A program made the translations under genes and the position numbers. This document shows, one piece after another, positions 49,059-59,669 of a DNA stretch of 64,000 nucleotides (the stretch's first letter is position 1; each line of letters opens with the position of its first letter). Origin of the DNA: Gammaproteobacteria bacterium (GTDB taxonomy: Bacteria; Pseudomonadota; Gammaproteobacteria; Steroidobacterales; Steroidobacteraceae); NCBI GenBank assembly GCA_004297335.1, contig SCUD01000015.1, positions 1-64,000 on the forward strand, given 5' to 3'. The notes under the pieces were generated by a model. That model did no database searches. It saw only the letters and a list, made by a program, of their open reading frames with translations, and had not been told where the DNA came from.

Positions 49059-49892
49059 CTACAACCGCTCGAGCGCGTCCAGCACCGGGCGGGTCTCCGG
49101 CCGGACGCCGCGCCACAGCAGGTAGGATTCCGCCGCCTGTTCGACCAGCATGCCCCAGCCCTTGCAGGCGCGGGTTGCGCCGCGGGCCGTGGCCCAGCGC
49201 ATGAATACGGTATCGCCGCGCCCATAGGCCATGTCGTAGCAGAAGGTGCCGGTACCGACCACGCGCGGCGGCAGCGCCGGCACCTCGCCCGCCAGGCTCG
49301 CGGCGGTGGCGTTGATCACGAGATCCCACGGCCGGTCGTCGACCGCAGCGAAGCCACTCGCGCTGACTTCCCCGAGGTCGGCGAACTCCTGCTGCAGGCG
49401 CAGCGCGCGTTCCGGCGTGCGGTTGGCGATGCAGATCTGGCGCGGCTCCTGCTCGAGCAGCGGTGCCAGCACACCGCGCACCGCGCCACCGGCGCCGAGG
49501 ATCAGCAGCCGCATGCCGGTGATCGCGATGCGCTGGTTCCGCATCAGGTCGGTGACCAGGCCGACTCCATCCGTGTTGTCGCCGACCAGTACGGTGGCGC
49601 TGCGGCGAATGATGGTGTTGACGGCCTGGGCACGTTCGGCACGCGCCGAGAGCTCGTTGACGACCTCGGCGGCCGCGGGCTTGTGCGGCAGCGTGACGTT
49701 GGCGCCGGCGCCGCCCTCCATGAAGAAGTCGAGCATCGCGCGGCGGAACTCCGCGGGCGGCACGTCCCGCAGCTTGTAGTCGATGAGGTGGTCGAACTGC
49801 CGCGCGAACAGGCCGTGGATGAAGGGCGACCAGCTGTGGCTGACCGGATGGCCGAAGAGCACGTAGCGGTCGGGGCCGACGCCGGGGCTCAC
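49059..49892 (-). CDS. aroE: shikimate dehydrogenase
   Basis: 277 residues. Substrate-binding GHPVSHSWSPFIH (paired serines), the catalytic Lys in NVTLPHKPAA, and VGDNTDGVGLVTDL (Asp) are all present. NADP-binding is shown by LILGAGGAVRGVL and ANRTPERAL. It reduces 3-dehydroshikimate to shikimate in aromatic amino acid synthesis. It follows hemB by four bases, so the two are probably one transcript. Confidence 0.97.
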   Translation of the reverse strand: MSPGVGPDRYVLFGHPVSHSWSPFIHGLFARQFDHLIDYKLRDVPPAEFRRAMLDFFMEGGAGANVTLPHKPAAAEVVNELSARAERAQAVNTIIRRSATVLVGDNTDGVGLVTDLMRNQRIAITGMRLLILGAGGAVRGVLAPLLEQEPRQICIANRTPERALRLQQEFADLGEVSASGFAAVDDRPWDLVINATAASLAGEVPALPPRVVGTGTFCYDMAYGRGDTVFMRWATARGATRACKGWGMLVEQAAESYLLWRGVRPETRPVLDALERL

Positions 49893-49896
49893 GGCC

Positions 49897-50949
<1,053 letters not shown>

Positions 50950-50989
50950 CATACGCGGGCCGCAGGGGGCGCGATCCGTCGGCCGGCCG

Positions 50990-51838
50990 TCAACCGCCGG
51001 CGAGCCAGCGCACGCCCTGGCGCCCCGCACGATCGGGCGCGAGCAGCGCATGCAGCGCCGGCCATGCCCCGCGCAGGTCGGCATCGAGCTGCCACGGCGG
51101 GTTGACGATCACGAGGCCGGAGCCATTCAGGCTGGCCCGCGAGTCGTCCGGATGGATGCACAGTTCCGCCGCGAGCACGCGCTCGAGCCCGGCAGCCTGC
51201 AGACGCCGGTGGAAGCGGGCGGCGACACTGGCGAGCTTGATCGGATACCAGGCCGCCAGCACGCCCTGGGGCCAGCGCCGGGCCGTTTCCACCAAGGCTG
51301 CGGCGACGTGTTCCAGCTCGGCCGCCGGATCCTCGTAGGGCGGGTCGATCAGTACCAGGCCGCGCTTCTCGGCCGGCGGCAGCAGTGCGCCGAGCGCCTC
51401 GAAGCCGTCGCGGCAATGCACGCCGAGGCGGCGGTCACCGCGCAGCTCGCGCGCGAGCGCCGCGGCCTCAGCCGGCTCGATCTCGCAGAATGCCGCGCGA
51501 TCACCGACGCGCAGCAGCGCCGCGGCGATCCGCGGCGATCCCGGGTAGCTCTGCGGCCGGGCCGTGGCCCCGGCATCGGGCCCGTTCACGATCTCGAGGT
51601 AACGCGCGAGGAGCGCCGGCAGCGTGGCGCGCGGCGTGGCCGCGAGGCGCAGGATTCCACCCTTCGCCTCGGCGGCCGTCTGCGGCGCAGTGAGGTCGTA
51701 GCGGCCGCGCCCGGCATGCGTGTCGAGGAAGAACAGGGGCCGCGGCTTGTGGGTGAGGCGCAGCAGCAGCGCAATCAGCGCGACGTGCTTGGTGACGTCG
51801 GCGAAGTTGCCGGCATGGCAGGCATGCCGGTATTTCAA
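50990..51838 (-). CDS. rlmJ: 23S rRNA (adenine(2030)-N(6))-methyltransferase
   Basis: 282 residues from TTG 51838 ([21 protein letters not shown]), the conserved RlmJ N-terminus; the longer ORF reads into hemF in another frame. [14 protein letters not shown] is the SAM-binding motif and [13 protein letters not shown] the DPPY catalytic motif for N6-adenine methylation; E. coli RlmJ is 280 residues. It methylates A2030 of 23S rRNA. The TTG overlaps the hemF TGA (TTGA), so translation is probably coupled to hemF. Confidence 0.95.
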   Translation of the reverse strand: MKYRHACHAGNFADVTKHVALIALLLRLTHKPRPLFFLDTHAGRGRYDLTAPQTAAEAKGGILRLAATPRATLPALLARYLEIVNGPDAGATARPQSYPGSPRIAAALLRVGDRAAFCEIEPAEAAALARELRGDRRLGVHCRDGFEALGALLPPAEKRGLVLIDPPYEDPAAELEHVAAALVETARRWPQGVLAAWYPIKLASVAARFHRRLQAAGLERVLAAELCIHPDDSRASLNGSGLVIVNPPWQLDADLRGAWPALHALLAPDRAGRQGVRWLAGG

Positions 51839-52752
51839 GTTACGCCCGCCTCGCCGAGCCAGTCGCGCGGGCGCAGGTAGTCCAGGTACAGGCGTTCCTC
51901 GGCGGATCCGGGTAAGGGTTGCCAGCCGTACTCCCAGCGCACCAGCGGCGGCAGCGACATCAGGATCGACTCGGTGCGGCCGCCGGACTGCAGTCCGAAC
52001 AGCGTGCCGCGGTCGTGGATCAGATTGAACTCCACGTAGCGACCGCGCCGGTACAGCTGGAACTGGCGCTCGCGCTCGCCCCAGGCGAGGCAGCGGCGCC
52101 GCTCGGCGATTGCGAGCCAAGCCGCGCGGAAGGCCGCTCCCACGCGCCGCGCGAAAGCGAACGTAGGCGCGAAGCCCCATTCGCACAGATCGTCGAAGAA
52201 CAGGCCGCCGACACCCCGGGTCTCGCCGCGGTGTGGCAGCAGGAAATAGCGGTCGCACCAGTCCTTGAAGCGCTGGTAGCTGCCCGCGGGGCAGCTGGCG
52301 CAGGCGGCGGCTGCGGCACGATGCCAGAGGAGCACGTCCTCGTGCCACGGATAGCACGGCGTCAGGTCGAAACCACCGCCGAACCACCACACGGGCGCGG
52401 CGGATACCGGCTCGGCCACGAAGAACCGCAGGTTCAGGTGCGTCGCCGGCACGAAGGGGCTGTGCGGATGCAGGACCAGTGACACACCCATGGCCTCGAA
52501 CGCGGCGCCGGCGAGCGCGGGACGCACCTGCGTCGCCGCCGCCGGCAGCGACGGGCCATGCACATTCGAGAAGTTGATGCCGCCCTGTTCGATCAGGGCC
52601 CCGTCCCGCAGTACGCGGGATTCACCGCCGCCGCCACCGGGTCGCTGCCAGGCGTCGCGGCGGAAGCGGCCGGAGCCGTCGCATTGCTCGAGCGCCTGCG
52701 TCAGCTCATCCTGCAGCTCGAGCAGCCAGGTGCGTACTGCGGCGGGATCCAT
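51835..52752 (-). CDS. hemF: oxygen-dependent coproporphyrinogen III oxidase
   Basis: 305 residues, near the E. coli length (299). [50 protein letters not shown] and [31 protein letters not shown] are the highly conserved HemF segments. It decarboxylates coproporphyrinogen III to protoporphyrinogen IX with oxygen, a later step of the pathway that HemB starts. It begins six bases after topA and overlaps rlmJ. Confidence 0.98.
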   Translation of the reverse strand: MDPAAVRTWLLELQDELTQALEQCDGSGRFRRDAWQRPGGGGGESRVLRDGALIEQGGINFSNVHGPSLPAAATQVRPALAGAAFEAMGVSLVLHPHSPFVPATHLNLRFFVAEPVSAAPVWWFGGGFDLTPCYPWHEDVLLWHRAAAAACASCPAGSYQRFKDWCDRYFLLPHRGETRGVGGLFFDDLCEWGFAPTFAFARRVGAAFRAAWLAIAERRRCLAWGERERQFQLYRRGRYVEFNLIHDRGTLFGLQSGGRTESILMSLPPLVRWEYGWQPLPGSAEERLYLDYLRPRDWLGEAGVT

Positions 52753-52758
52753 GCCGCA

Positions 52759-55233
52759 TCAGTCTCCGCTCTTGCGGCCCTTGCGCGGGGCGGTGGTCTT
52801 CTTCTTTGCGGCGGTGCTGGTCTTGGCCTTGCGGGGAGCGGCAGCCGCTTTCGCCTTGCGGGGCGTTGCCGCCGGGGTCGCCGGCTTCGGGGCCGCTGCC
52901 GGCGCACGCCGCCGTCCGAATCGGCCCTTGCGTTCCGGCGCGGCCGCCAGCAGGGCCTGGCATTCCGGGAGCGTGAGCGACGCTGGATCGCGATCCTTCG
53001 GCACCTTGGCGTTGCGCTTGCGATCGGTGACGTAGGGACCGTAGCGACCCTTGAGCACCTGCACCCCCGCCTCCGGGAAGTCGCGGAAGGTGCGCTCACG
53101 GTCGGCCTGCTGCTTGGCGGCGACGAGCTCCAGCGCCCGCGGCAGCGTCAGAGTAAACGGGTCGTCGTCGCGGATCGACACGAACTTGCCGCCATACTTG
53201 ACGTAGGGTCCGTACTGGCCGCGGCCGACGCTGACCAGCGTGCCATCCTCCGCGTGGCCGAGCTCGCGCGGCAGCGACAGCAGGCGCAGCGCATCCTCGA
53301 GCGTGACCTCGTCCATGCGCTGGCCGGGCAGCAGGCTGGCGAATTTCGGCTTGTCCGGATCGTCGCGCGTGCCCTGCTGCACGAATGGCCCGTACTGCCC
53401 CATGCGCACGGAGATGGGCTTGCCGCTGACCGGATCGCGGCCGACCTCGCGGGACAGCGCGACTTCCTCGCGCGTGACGGTCTGGGCGATGTGGCGCACG
53501 CGCTCAGAAAACGGCTCCCAGAACCGTGCCAGTTCCGGCCGCCAGGCCTTGTCGCCATTCGAGATCTCGTCGAGCACGTCCTCCATCACGGCCGTGAAGC
53601 CGTAGTCCACCCAGGTCTCGAAATAGCGGACCAGGAAGCCGCTGACGATCTTGCCGATATCAGTCGGCACGAAGGCGCGTCCGCTCATCTCGACGTACTT
53701 GCGGTAGCGCAGCGTCTCGATGATCGAGGCGTAGGTCGAGGGCCGGCCGATGCCATGGCTCTCCAGCGACTTCACCAGGCTGGCCTCGGTGTAGCGCGGC
53801 GGCGGCTGCGTGAAGTGCTGCTCCGGGCGCAGTGCCGCCAGCGTCACGGTCTCGCCGGTTTCGAGCGGAGGCAGGCGCTGTTCCTCCTCGCTCTCGACGT
53901 CGGTCTCGTCCTCGTCGTGATCCTCGTGATAGGCGGCGAGGAATCCGGGTTCGAGCAGGGTCTGGCCGGTGGCGCGGAACAGGTGGCGATCGGCCGGGGC
54001 CTGGCCGGCGCGCCCGGCCTGCAGGTCCACAGCGACGGTATCGAATACCGCCGGGGCCATCTGGCAGGCGACCGCGCGCCGCCAGATCAGCGCGTACAGC
54101 CGCCGTTGTTCCGCTTCGTGGATGTCCTGCTCGGCCTGCTGCGGCGTCAGCGCGGCCGCCGTCGGCCGGATGGCCTCGTGCGCCTCCTGGGCGTTCTTGG
54201 CCCGGGTCCGGTAGACATTGATGCCGTCCGACAGCGCGCGCTCGCCCCAGGTCGCGCGGATCGTGTCGCGGATGCCGGCCACTGCGTCCTGCGACAGCGA
54301 CAGCGAGTCGGTACGCATGTAGGTGATGAAGCCGGCCTCGTAGAGGCGTTGCGCGGCCTGCATCGTGCGCCGGGCCGTGAAGCCGAGCTTGCGCGCTGCC
54401 TCCTGCTGCAGGGTCGAGGTCGTGAACGGTGGTGGCGGGTTGCGCCGTCGTGGCTTGCGCTCGACCGCGACGACCGTGAGCTGCCCGGCGGCCGCGGCCA
54501 GGATCGTGCGCTCGGCCTCGTGCGCGGCATCCGCGCCGGTGATCGAGAAGCGGCCCTTCTGGACGTCGGCCTCGAAGCGCTCGCCGCGATATTCGATGAG
54601 CCGGGCCGGAAATCGCGCGCCGTTCCTGGCGGCATCCGCCTCGATGGTCCAGTACTCCTGGCGCAGGAAACGGGAGATTTCGTCCTCGCGCTCGCAGATC
54701 AGGCGCAGCGCGACGCTCTGCACACGCCCGGCCGACAGCCCGGGCTTGATCTTCCGCCACAGCAGTGGCGACAGGTTGAAACCGACCAGATAGTCGAGTG
54801 CGCGCCGGGCCTGCTGCGCGTTCACCAGGTTGTCGTTGAGCGCATCGTAGTGCTCCACGGCCCCGCGCACGGCATCGCGGGTGATCTCGTAGAAGCGTAC
54901 GCGCCGCAGGTCACGGCCATCGAGCGCGCCGCGCTCGCGCAGGATCTCGGCCAGGTGCCAGGAAATCGCCTCGCCCTCGCGGTCCGGGTCGGTGGCCAGG
55001 TAGAGCGTGTCTGCCTTGCGCAGTGCGCGCTCGATCGCATCGACCCGGGGCCGGTTCTTCTCGATCAGCTGGTACTTCATCGCGAAGTCCTGCGCCGGAT
55101 CGACCGCACCCTCCTTCTCGATGAGGTCGCGCACGTGGCCATAGGAGGCCAGCACCTCGAACTCCGGCCCGAGGTACTTCTTGATGGTCTTCGCCTTGGC
55201 GGGCGACTCGACGATGACGAGATTCCGGCTCAT
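52759..55233 (-). CDS. topA: DNA topoisomerase I
   Basis: 824 residues. TOPRIM domain at the N-terminus (NLVIVESPAKAKTIKKYLG, YLATDPDREGEAISWH), active-site Tyr in GFITYMRTDSLSLS, and SAGRVQSVALRLICERE. The C-terminal region has three GxYGPYV-type repeats (MGQYGPFVQQG, RGQYGPYVKYG, KGRYGPYVTDR) instead of the Cys4 zinc fingers of E. coli TopA, and ends in a Lys/Ala/Pro-rich basic tail. It relaxes negative supercoils. AGGA five bases before the ATG; a terminator-like hairpin lies just upstream. Confidence 0.98.
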   Translation of the reverse strand: MSRNLVIVESPAKAKTIKKYLGPEFEVLASYGHVRDLIEKEGAVDPAQDFAMKYQLIEKNRPRVDAIERALRKADTLYLATDPDREGEAISWHLAEILRERGALDGRDLRRVRFYEITRDAVRGAVEHYDALNDNLVNAQQARRALDYLVGFNLSPLLWRKIKPGLSAGRVQSVALRLICEREDEISRFLRQEYWTIEADAARNGARFPARLIEYRGERFEADVQKGRFSITGADAAHEAERTILAAAAGQLTVVAVERKPRRRNPPPPFTTSTLQQEAARKLGFTARRTMQAAQRLYEAGFITYMRTDSLSLSQDAVAGIRDTIRATWGERALSDGINVYRTRAKNAQEAHEAIRPTAAALTPQQAEQDIHEAEQRRLYALIWRRAVACQMAPAVFDTVAVDLQAGRAGQAPADRHLFRATGQTLLEPGFLAAYHEDHDEDETDVESEEEQRLPPLETGETVTLAALRPEQHFTQPPPRYTEASLVKSLESHGIGRPSTYASIIETLRYRKYVEMSGRAFVPTDIGKIVSGFLVRYFETWVDYGFTAVMEDVLDEISNGDKAWRPELARFWEPFSERVRHIAQTVTREEVALSREVGRDPVSGKPISVRMGQYGPFVQQGTRDDPDKPKFASLLPGQRMDEVTLEDALRLLSLPRELGHAEDGTLVSVGRGQYGPYVKYGGKFVSIRDDDPFTLTLPRALELVAAKQQADRERTFRDFPEAGVQVLKGRYGPYVTDRKRNAKVPKDRDPASLTLPECQALLAAAPERKGRFGRRRAPAAAPKPATPAATPRKAKAAAAPRKAKTSTAAKKKTTAPRKGRKSGD

Positions 55234-55259
55234 GGTTTCCTGCTGTTGCCGCCAGCCCC

Positions 55260-55294
55260 AAAACGCCGCAGCCGCGGTCCCGGCCGCGGCTGCG
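55260..55294 (-). terminator. terminator/attenuator between smg and topA
   Basis: Read on the minus strand: an 11-bp perfect stem (arms CGCAGCCGCGG and CCGCGGCTGCG, 6-base loop) followed by GCGTTTT. It lies 24 bases after the smg stop and 26 bases before the topA ATG. Confidence 0.7.
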
Positions 55295-55317
55295 CTGACG
55301 GCCGGTGCGGGCGCGGC

Positions 55318-55791
55318 TCAGTGCATCGCATCGCGCCGCTCGTCGAACACGAGGTCTTCCATGCGCTGGTACGCGATTTCCTCGCCGGGCTGGCTGAACA
55401 GCACCATCAGCACGACCCATTTGAGCTGCTCGATGTCGATGTCCTCGGCCTCGAGCGCCAGCAGCCGGTCGATCACCAGCTCACGCTGCGTCGCCGCCAG
55501 GATGCCGAGGTTCTCGAGGTGCAGCAGGTAGCCGCGCACGTCGGTATCGAGTCGCCTCTGCTCGTGGCCGCTGAAGATGCGTACCGCGCGGCGTGTGCCG
55601 CCGCTGGCAGCGCCGTGGGACCCGGCGGCCAGGCCCTCGATCCAGCTGAGCGCACGCTCGACCTCCCGCTCCGGATAGCCGGCCCGCTCGAGCTCGAGAC
55701 GCAGCGAATCGCGGTCCGGCGCGGAGTCCAGATCCGCATCCAGGAAATCCTCGAACAGCTGGATCAGGATCTCGAGAACGCCTTCCTTCAT
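55318..55791 (-). CDS. smg: Smg/DUF494 family protein
   Basis: 157 residues from ATG 55791 (MKEGVLEILIQLFEDFLDAD), the diagnostic Smg N-terminus. ALSWIEGLA and GYLLHLENLGILAATQRELVIDRLLAL with LKWVVLMVLFSQPGEE are conserved. The function is unknown; in proteobacteria it sits between dprA and topA, as here. Its ATG shares one base with the dprA stop. Confidence 0.95.
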   Translation of the reverse strand: MKEGVLEILIQLFEDFLDADLDSAPDRDSLRLELERAGYPEREVERALSWIEGLAAGSHGAASGGTRRAVRIFSGHEQRRLDTDVRGYLLHLENLGILAATQRELVIDRLLALEAEDIDIEQLKWVVLMVLFSQPGEEIAYQRMEDLVFDERRDAMH

Positions 55792-56807
55792 CACGATTGC
55801 CCTGCCAGGATTCGGCGGTAACGCCCGCCGGGAAGCGACTCGACGTGGCCATGCAGCTCGAGCAGCTGGAGAATCGATGCGACAGTTCGGGCCGGAAGGC
55901 CCGTTCGCGCGACCATTCGGTCGAGGTCCACCGGACCGAAGCCGAGCGCATTCAACAGCATTTCTCCGGCGCTGTCCAACGCCGGGGCAGAAATCCCCGG
56001 CCGATCCGGGCGTTGCACCGGCGCGCCAGCTGGCGCCGGCGCGTCGATTCCGAGCACCGCCAGTACGTCGGCTGGTGTCTCGACCAGCGCAGCTCCGTCC
56101 CGGATCAGGCGGTGGCAACCGCGGGCGAGCGGATCGTGGATCGAGCCCGGGATCGCCATCACGTCGCGACCCTGGTCACCGGCCAGTCGCGCCGTGATCA
56201 GCGAGCCGGAGCGAGCCGCGGCCTCGACGACCAGCACGCCGAGGGCGAGACCGGACAGCAGGCGATTGCGGCGCGGGAAGTTGCCCGCCAATGGCGGCGT
56301 ACCGACCGGGAATTCGGAGACCAGGGCTCCCTGCGCGGCGATCCGGGCTGCCAGCTCCGTGTGCTCGGCGGGGTAGACGCGGTCAAGCCCGGTGCCGCAG
56401 ACCGCAATCGTGACTCCACCCGCGGCGAGCGCACCCTGGTGCGCGGCGGCGTCGATACCAGCGGCCAGGCCGCTCGTGATCGCGAGTCCGGCAGCGGCCA
56501 GGCAGGCGGCGAATTCGAATGCGGTTTCCCGGCCAGCCGCTGAGGCATTGCGGCTGCCGACGATGGCAAGCTGTGGCAGCGCGAGCCGCGCCGGATCGCC
56601 TTCGATGAACAGCACCGGTGGCGCGCCGCCGATCTCGGCGAGCTGCGGCGGGTAACGCGGGTCGCTCGCAACCAGCAGCGCGCGACCTGGACCCTCCAGC
56701 CACTGCAGGTCCCGGTCGAGATCACGCTCGTGCGCGTTCCCCGGCGTCCTCGCCAGGCGCAGCCACCTGCGCAGGGTCGCAGTCCCGATGCCGGTATCCA
56801 GCGCCAT
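55791..56807 (-). CDS. dprA: DNA processing protein DprA
   Basis: 338 residues. The Rossmann-like DprA core is shown by LAIVGSRNASAAGRETAFEFA, ITSGLAAGIDAAAHQGAL, AVCGTGLDRVYPAEH, FPRRNRLLSGLALGVLVVEAA and SGSLITARLAGDQGRDVMAIPG. A C-terminal winged-helix-like domain (DLDRMVARTGLPARTVASILQLLELHGHV) follows. The N-terminal region is slightly shorter than in E. coli Smf. DprA loads RecA on incoming single-stranded DNA during transformation. It is one base from smg. Confidence 0.96.
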   Translation of the reverse strand: MALDTGIGTATLRRWLRLARTPGNAHERDLDRDLQWLEGPGRALLVASDPRYPPQLAEIGGAPPVLFIEGDPARLALPQLAIVGSRNASAAGRETAFEFAACLAAAGLAITSGLAAGIDAAAHQGALAAGGVTIAVCGTGLDRVYPAEHTELAARIAAQGALVSEFPVGTPPLAGNFPRRNRLLSGLALGVLVVEAAARSGSLITARLAGDQGRDVMAIPGSIHDPLARGCHRLIRDGAALVETPADVLAVLGIDAPAPAGAPVQRPDRPGISAPALDSAGEMLLNALGFGPVDLDRMVARTGLPARTVASILQLLELHGHVESLPGGRYRRILAGQS

Positions 56808-56912
56808 TGCGAGCCGTCCCCGTCCGATGGGGACAGGATCGGCTCACCGCGGCCGCCGCGCGGGCCGATCAAGCGGTGCGAACGCCGGGATTTGCGGACC
56901 CGGGCCGCCGAA

Positions 56913-58010
56913 TCAGGGCGAGCGGACGGTGTCGCCGACCCGAATCTCGCGGCTGGCCTCGAGCGTGAGACCGTAGCTCATGCGGTCGAAGGCCTTGAAC
57001 ACCATGAACAGCCCGTTGCGCTCTTCCGGAAGCTGGAGCTTGCTGCTCTCCCGGTGCCGGGTACGGTCGGTGACCTCTTCGCCAGCTTCCCAGATCGCCA
57101 GCACATGCCCCGGTTCGAGTCCGTGGCGGGTCCCGCGATTGATGATCACGATGTCATTCTCGCCAACGACCGTGCGCTGGTCGATTACCGACATGATCGA
57201 GCCCTCGACCGGGCTGCCCGGTGCCCGCGGGACGAAATCCATCTTCATCTCGACCTGGTCCGGCAGCAGGATGTCGCCCTCGAGCGTCTCGCGAGCCGAG
57301 TCGACGATGCGCACGGTCACCGGGTCGCCATGGCGGGTCACATCGGCCTGGGCAGTGAACAGGCCCTGGTAGCCCAGGACCTCGTCGTCGTCGGGATCAC
57401 GCAGTTCATCGCCGACGTTGTAGATGTTGTAGCGGCTGCCGAGCGCCGGCCGGCCCATCCGGCGCACATACAGGTCGTCGCCCGCGGAGGTGATCAGGCG
57501 ATCGTCACGCGCCCGCGCGACGTAGGGAGCACCCTCGATCTGGTCCTTCGCGAGCACCGAGGGCCGCGACATGAAGGCGGCGATGCGGTCGTAGGGAATC
57601 GCGTAGATCGCTCCGGAAAGCGGCTCGGCCCGGACCTGCGGTGACAGGCGGGTTGGTCCGCCCCGTTCGAGCACCAGCCGGGGCTGGCCGTCCACCCAGG
57701 TCAGCGCCAGGACGTCGCCCGGGTAGATCAGGTGCGGATTGGCGACCTGGGGATTGACGTACCAGATCTCCGGCCAGTACCAGGGATCACGCAGGAACCG
57801 GGAGGAAATGTCCCACAGCGTGTCACCGGGCTGGACGACGTAGCGTTCGGGTGCGTCCGCAGCCAGCGGAATGACGCTGCGATCGATGCCCTGTGGCTGG
57901 CTGCTGGCCGGACCGGCGGGCAGTGCCAGGCCGAGTGCCAGCGTTACGAGCGTTGCGGCGGAGAGTGCCAGCAGCGGGCTGCGGGACCGGATCATGCGGA
58001 ACGATGCCAT
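56913..58010 (-). CDS. exported LysM-domain protein
   Basis: 365 residues from ATG 58010, with GGGAG eight bases upstream; the ORF track start at 58073 has no such site. A signal peptide (LLALSAATLVTLALGLALPAGPASS) precedes a LysM domain (RYVVQPGDTLWDISSRFLRDPWYWPEIWYVN, VANPHLIYPGDVLALTW). The remaining ~250 residues are beta-rich and specific to the proteins usually found before dprA in gammaproteobacteria. LysM suggests peptidoglycan binding in the periplasm. It is divergent from def and 105 bases before dprA. Confidence 0.94.
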   Translation of the reverse strand: MASFRMIRSRSPLLALSAATLVTLALGLALPAGPASSQPQGIDRSVIPLAADAPERYVVQPGDTLWDISSRFLRDPWYWPEIWYVNPQVANPHLIYPGDVLALTWVDGQPRLVLERGGPTRLSPQVRAEPLSGAIYAIPYDRIAAFMSRPSVLAKDQIEGAPYVARARDDRLITSAGDDLYVRRMGRPALGSRYNIYNVGDELRDPDDDEVLGYQGLFTAQADVTRHGDPVTVRIVDSARETLEGDILLPDQVEMKMDFVPRAPGSPVEGSIMSVIDQRTVVGENDIVIINRGTRHGLEPGHVLAIWEAGEEVTDRTRHRESSKLQLPEERNGLFMVFKAFDRMSYGLTLEASREIRVGDTVRSP

Positions 58011-58171
58011 GCGAATAGCTCCCTGACTGCCGGGGCGGCCCGGAGAATCGTATACTTCCGGCGCATCCGGCACGGCCCAAGGGCAGGAACCGGTTGCCGG
58101 CCTGAGTCGATGCTTCGGCGAACTTTAGCAGTATTCCCCGGTCAGTTACACGCACCAACGGTCCCGGACGC

Positions 58172-58714
58172 ATGACGCGGCTCACAATCCTGGAGTATCC
58201 CGACCCCCGGCTGCGGACCCGCGCGGCGCCCGTGGACCGCGTGGACGCGCCCGTGTGTGAACTGGTCGACGACTTGTTCGAAACCATGTATGGGGCCAAC
58301 GGCATCGGGCTCGCCGCTACCCAGGTCAATGTCCACCGGCGGGTGCTGGTGACCGACGTTTCCGGCGAGCGGAGCGACCCGCGCGTGTTCATCAACCCCG
58401 AAATCCTGGCCCGGGACGGCACGGCGACCAGCCAGGAGGGCTGCCTGTCGGTGCCGGGCTATTTCGACGATATCGAGCGCGCCGAGCGCATCCGGGTCCG
58501 GGCCCTTGGGCGCGACGGTGCGCCGTTCGAGGAGGATCTCTCCGGGCTGCTCGCGATCTGCGTGCAACACGAGATCGATCACCTGGATGGGCGACTGTTC
58601 GTCGACTACCTGTCGGATCTGAAGCGGCAGCGGGTGCGCAGCCGGCTGGAAAAGGACCGGCGCCAGCGGGCGGAGGACCAGACCACGGCGCGGGCGCGGG
58701 CTCCCGCGATCTGA
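58172..58714 (+). CDS. def: peptide deformylase
   Basis: 180 residues. All three motifs are intact: [17 protein letters not shown] and QHEIDHLDG, which supply the metal ligands Cys and two His and the catalytic Glu. It removes the N-formyl group from nascent proteins, complementary to Fmt encoded 14 bases downstream. No strong Shine-Dalgarno is seen. It starts the operon def-fmt-rsmB-DUF4390-ntrYX. Confidence 0.98.
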   Translation: MTRLTILEYPDPRLRTRAAPVDRVDAPVCELVDDLFETMYGANGIGLAATQVNVHRRVLVTDVSGERSDPRVFINPEILARDGTATSQEGCLSVPGYFDDIERAERIRVRALGRDGAPFEEDLSGLLAICVQHEIDHLDGRLFVDYLSDLKRQRVRSRLEKDRRQRAEDQTTARARAPAI

Positions 58715-58728
58715 CCGGCACTCCAGTC

Positions 58729-59667
58729 GTGAGCAACCAGCTGGCGGTCGCGTTCGCCGGAACCCCAGCCTTCGCGCTGCCGGCACTCGAGGCGATCGCC
58801 ACCTCGTCCAACCGGATCGTCGCCGTCTATACACAGCCTGACCGGCCCGCCGGCCGGGGCCGGAAGCTGGCGGCGAGCCCGGTGCGGCAGCGCGCGGCCG
58901 TGCTTGGCCTGCCGGTGGAGCAGCCGGCCACGCTCGGCGATCCGGCGGTGCAGGCGCGGCTCGCCGCTCTTGCCCCGGACGTCCTGGTCGTCGTCGCCTA
59001 CGGCTTGTTGCTGCCGCCGGCGATACTGGCGACGCCGCGCCTCGGTTGCCTGAACATCCACGCTTCGCTGCTGCCGCGCTGGCGTGGCGCCGCACCGGTG
59101 CAGCGCGCGATCGAGGCCGGGGACAGCACGACCGGCATCAGCATCATGCGCATGGAGGCGGGGCTCGACACCGGGCCGGTGATGCTTACGGAGGCCACAC
59201 CGATCGGAGCCCGCGAGACCGCGGGTGAACTGCTCGAGCGCCTGGCTGCCGCCGGGGGTCGGCTGATCCTGGCCGCGCTCGATGCGCTGGCGGACGGGAC
59301 GGCTCGATTCTTAGCGCAGGATCCGGCATTGGCCACCCTGGCACCCAGGCTGCGCAAGGCCGAGGCACGCATCGACTGGCGCCTGCCCGCGGTGGCGATC
59401 GAGCGCCAGGTCCGCGCTTTCAATCCCTGGCCGGTTGCCGACACCCGTTGCGGCGGCCAGCAGCTCCGGATCTGGCAGGCGCGGGTCGCGCCAGCGGCCG
59501 CCGGCCCTGCTCCGGGCACGATCCTGGCCTCCGGGCGCGACGGGATCCTGGTGATGACTGGAGAGGAGGCCCTGGTGGTCGAGCGGGTGCAGCCGGAGGG
59601 CCGTCGCCCGATGAACGCCCCGGAATTCGCCCGCGCCCGGCCGCTCGACGGCCTGGTACTCGGCTGA
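58729..59667 (+). CDS. fmt: methionyl-tRNA formyltransferase
   Basis: 312 residues from GTG 58729. FAGTPAFALPALEAI, PDRPAGRGRKLAASPV, the catalytic His in NIHASLLPRWRGAAPVQRAI and GISIMRMEAGLDTGPVM are conserved; the C-terminal OB-like domain (VERQVRAFNPWPVADTRC) completes the protein. It formylates initiator Met-tRNA. It is two bases from rsmB. Confidence 0.98.
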   Translation: MSNQLAVAFAGTPAFALPALEAIATSSNRIVAVYTQPDRPAGRGRKLAASPVRQRAAVLGLPVEQPATLGDPAVQARLAALAPDVLVVVAYGLLLPPAILATPRLGCLNIHASLLPRWRGAAPVQRAIEAGDSTTGISIMRMEAGLDTGPVMLTEATPIGARETAGELLERLAAAGGRLILAALDALADGTARFLAQDPALATLAPRLRKAEARIDWRLPAVAIERQVRAFNPWPVADTRCGGQQLRIWQARVAPAAAGPAPGTILASGRDGILVMTGEEALVVERVQPEGRRPMNAPEFARARPLDGLVLG

Positions 59668-59669
59668 AG

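Noticed and set aside
50990-52390. 466-residue ORF as a longer rlmJ
   Set aside because: The extra N-terminus is out-of-frame hemF sequence; RlmJ homology begins at the TTG 51838.
52558-55821. Plus-strand ORF of 1087 residues
   Set aside because: Antisense shadow of topA and smg; composition is Arg/Ala/Gly/His-rich with no domain, typical of the reverse frame of GC-rich genes.
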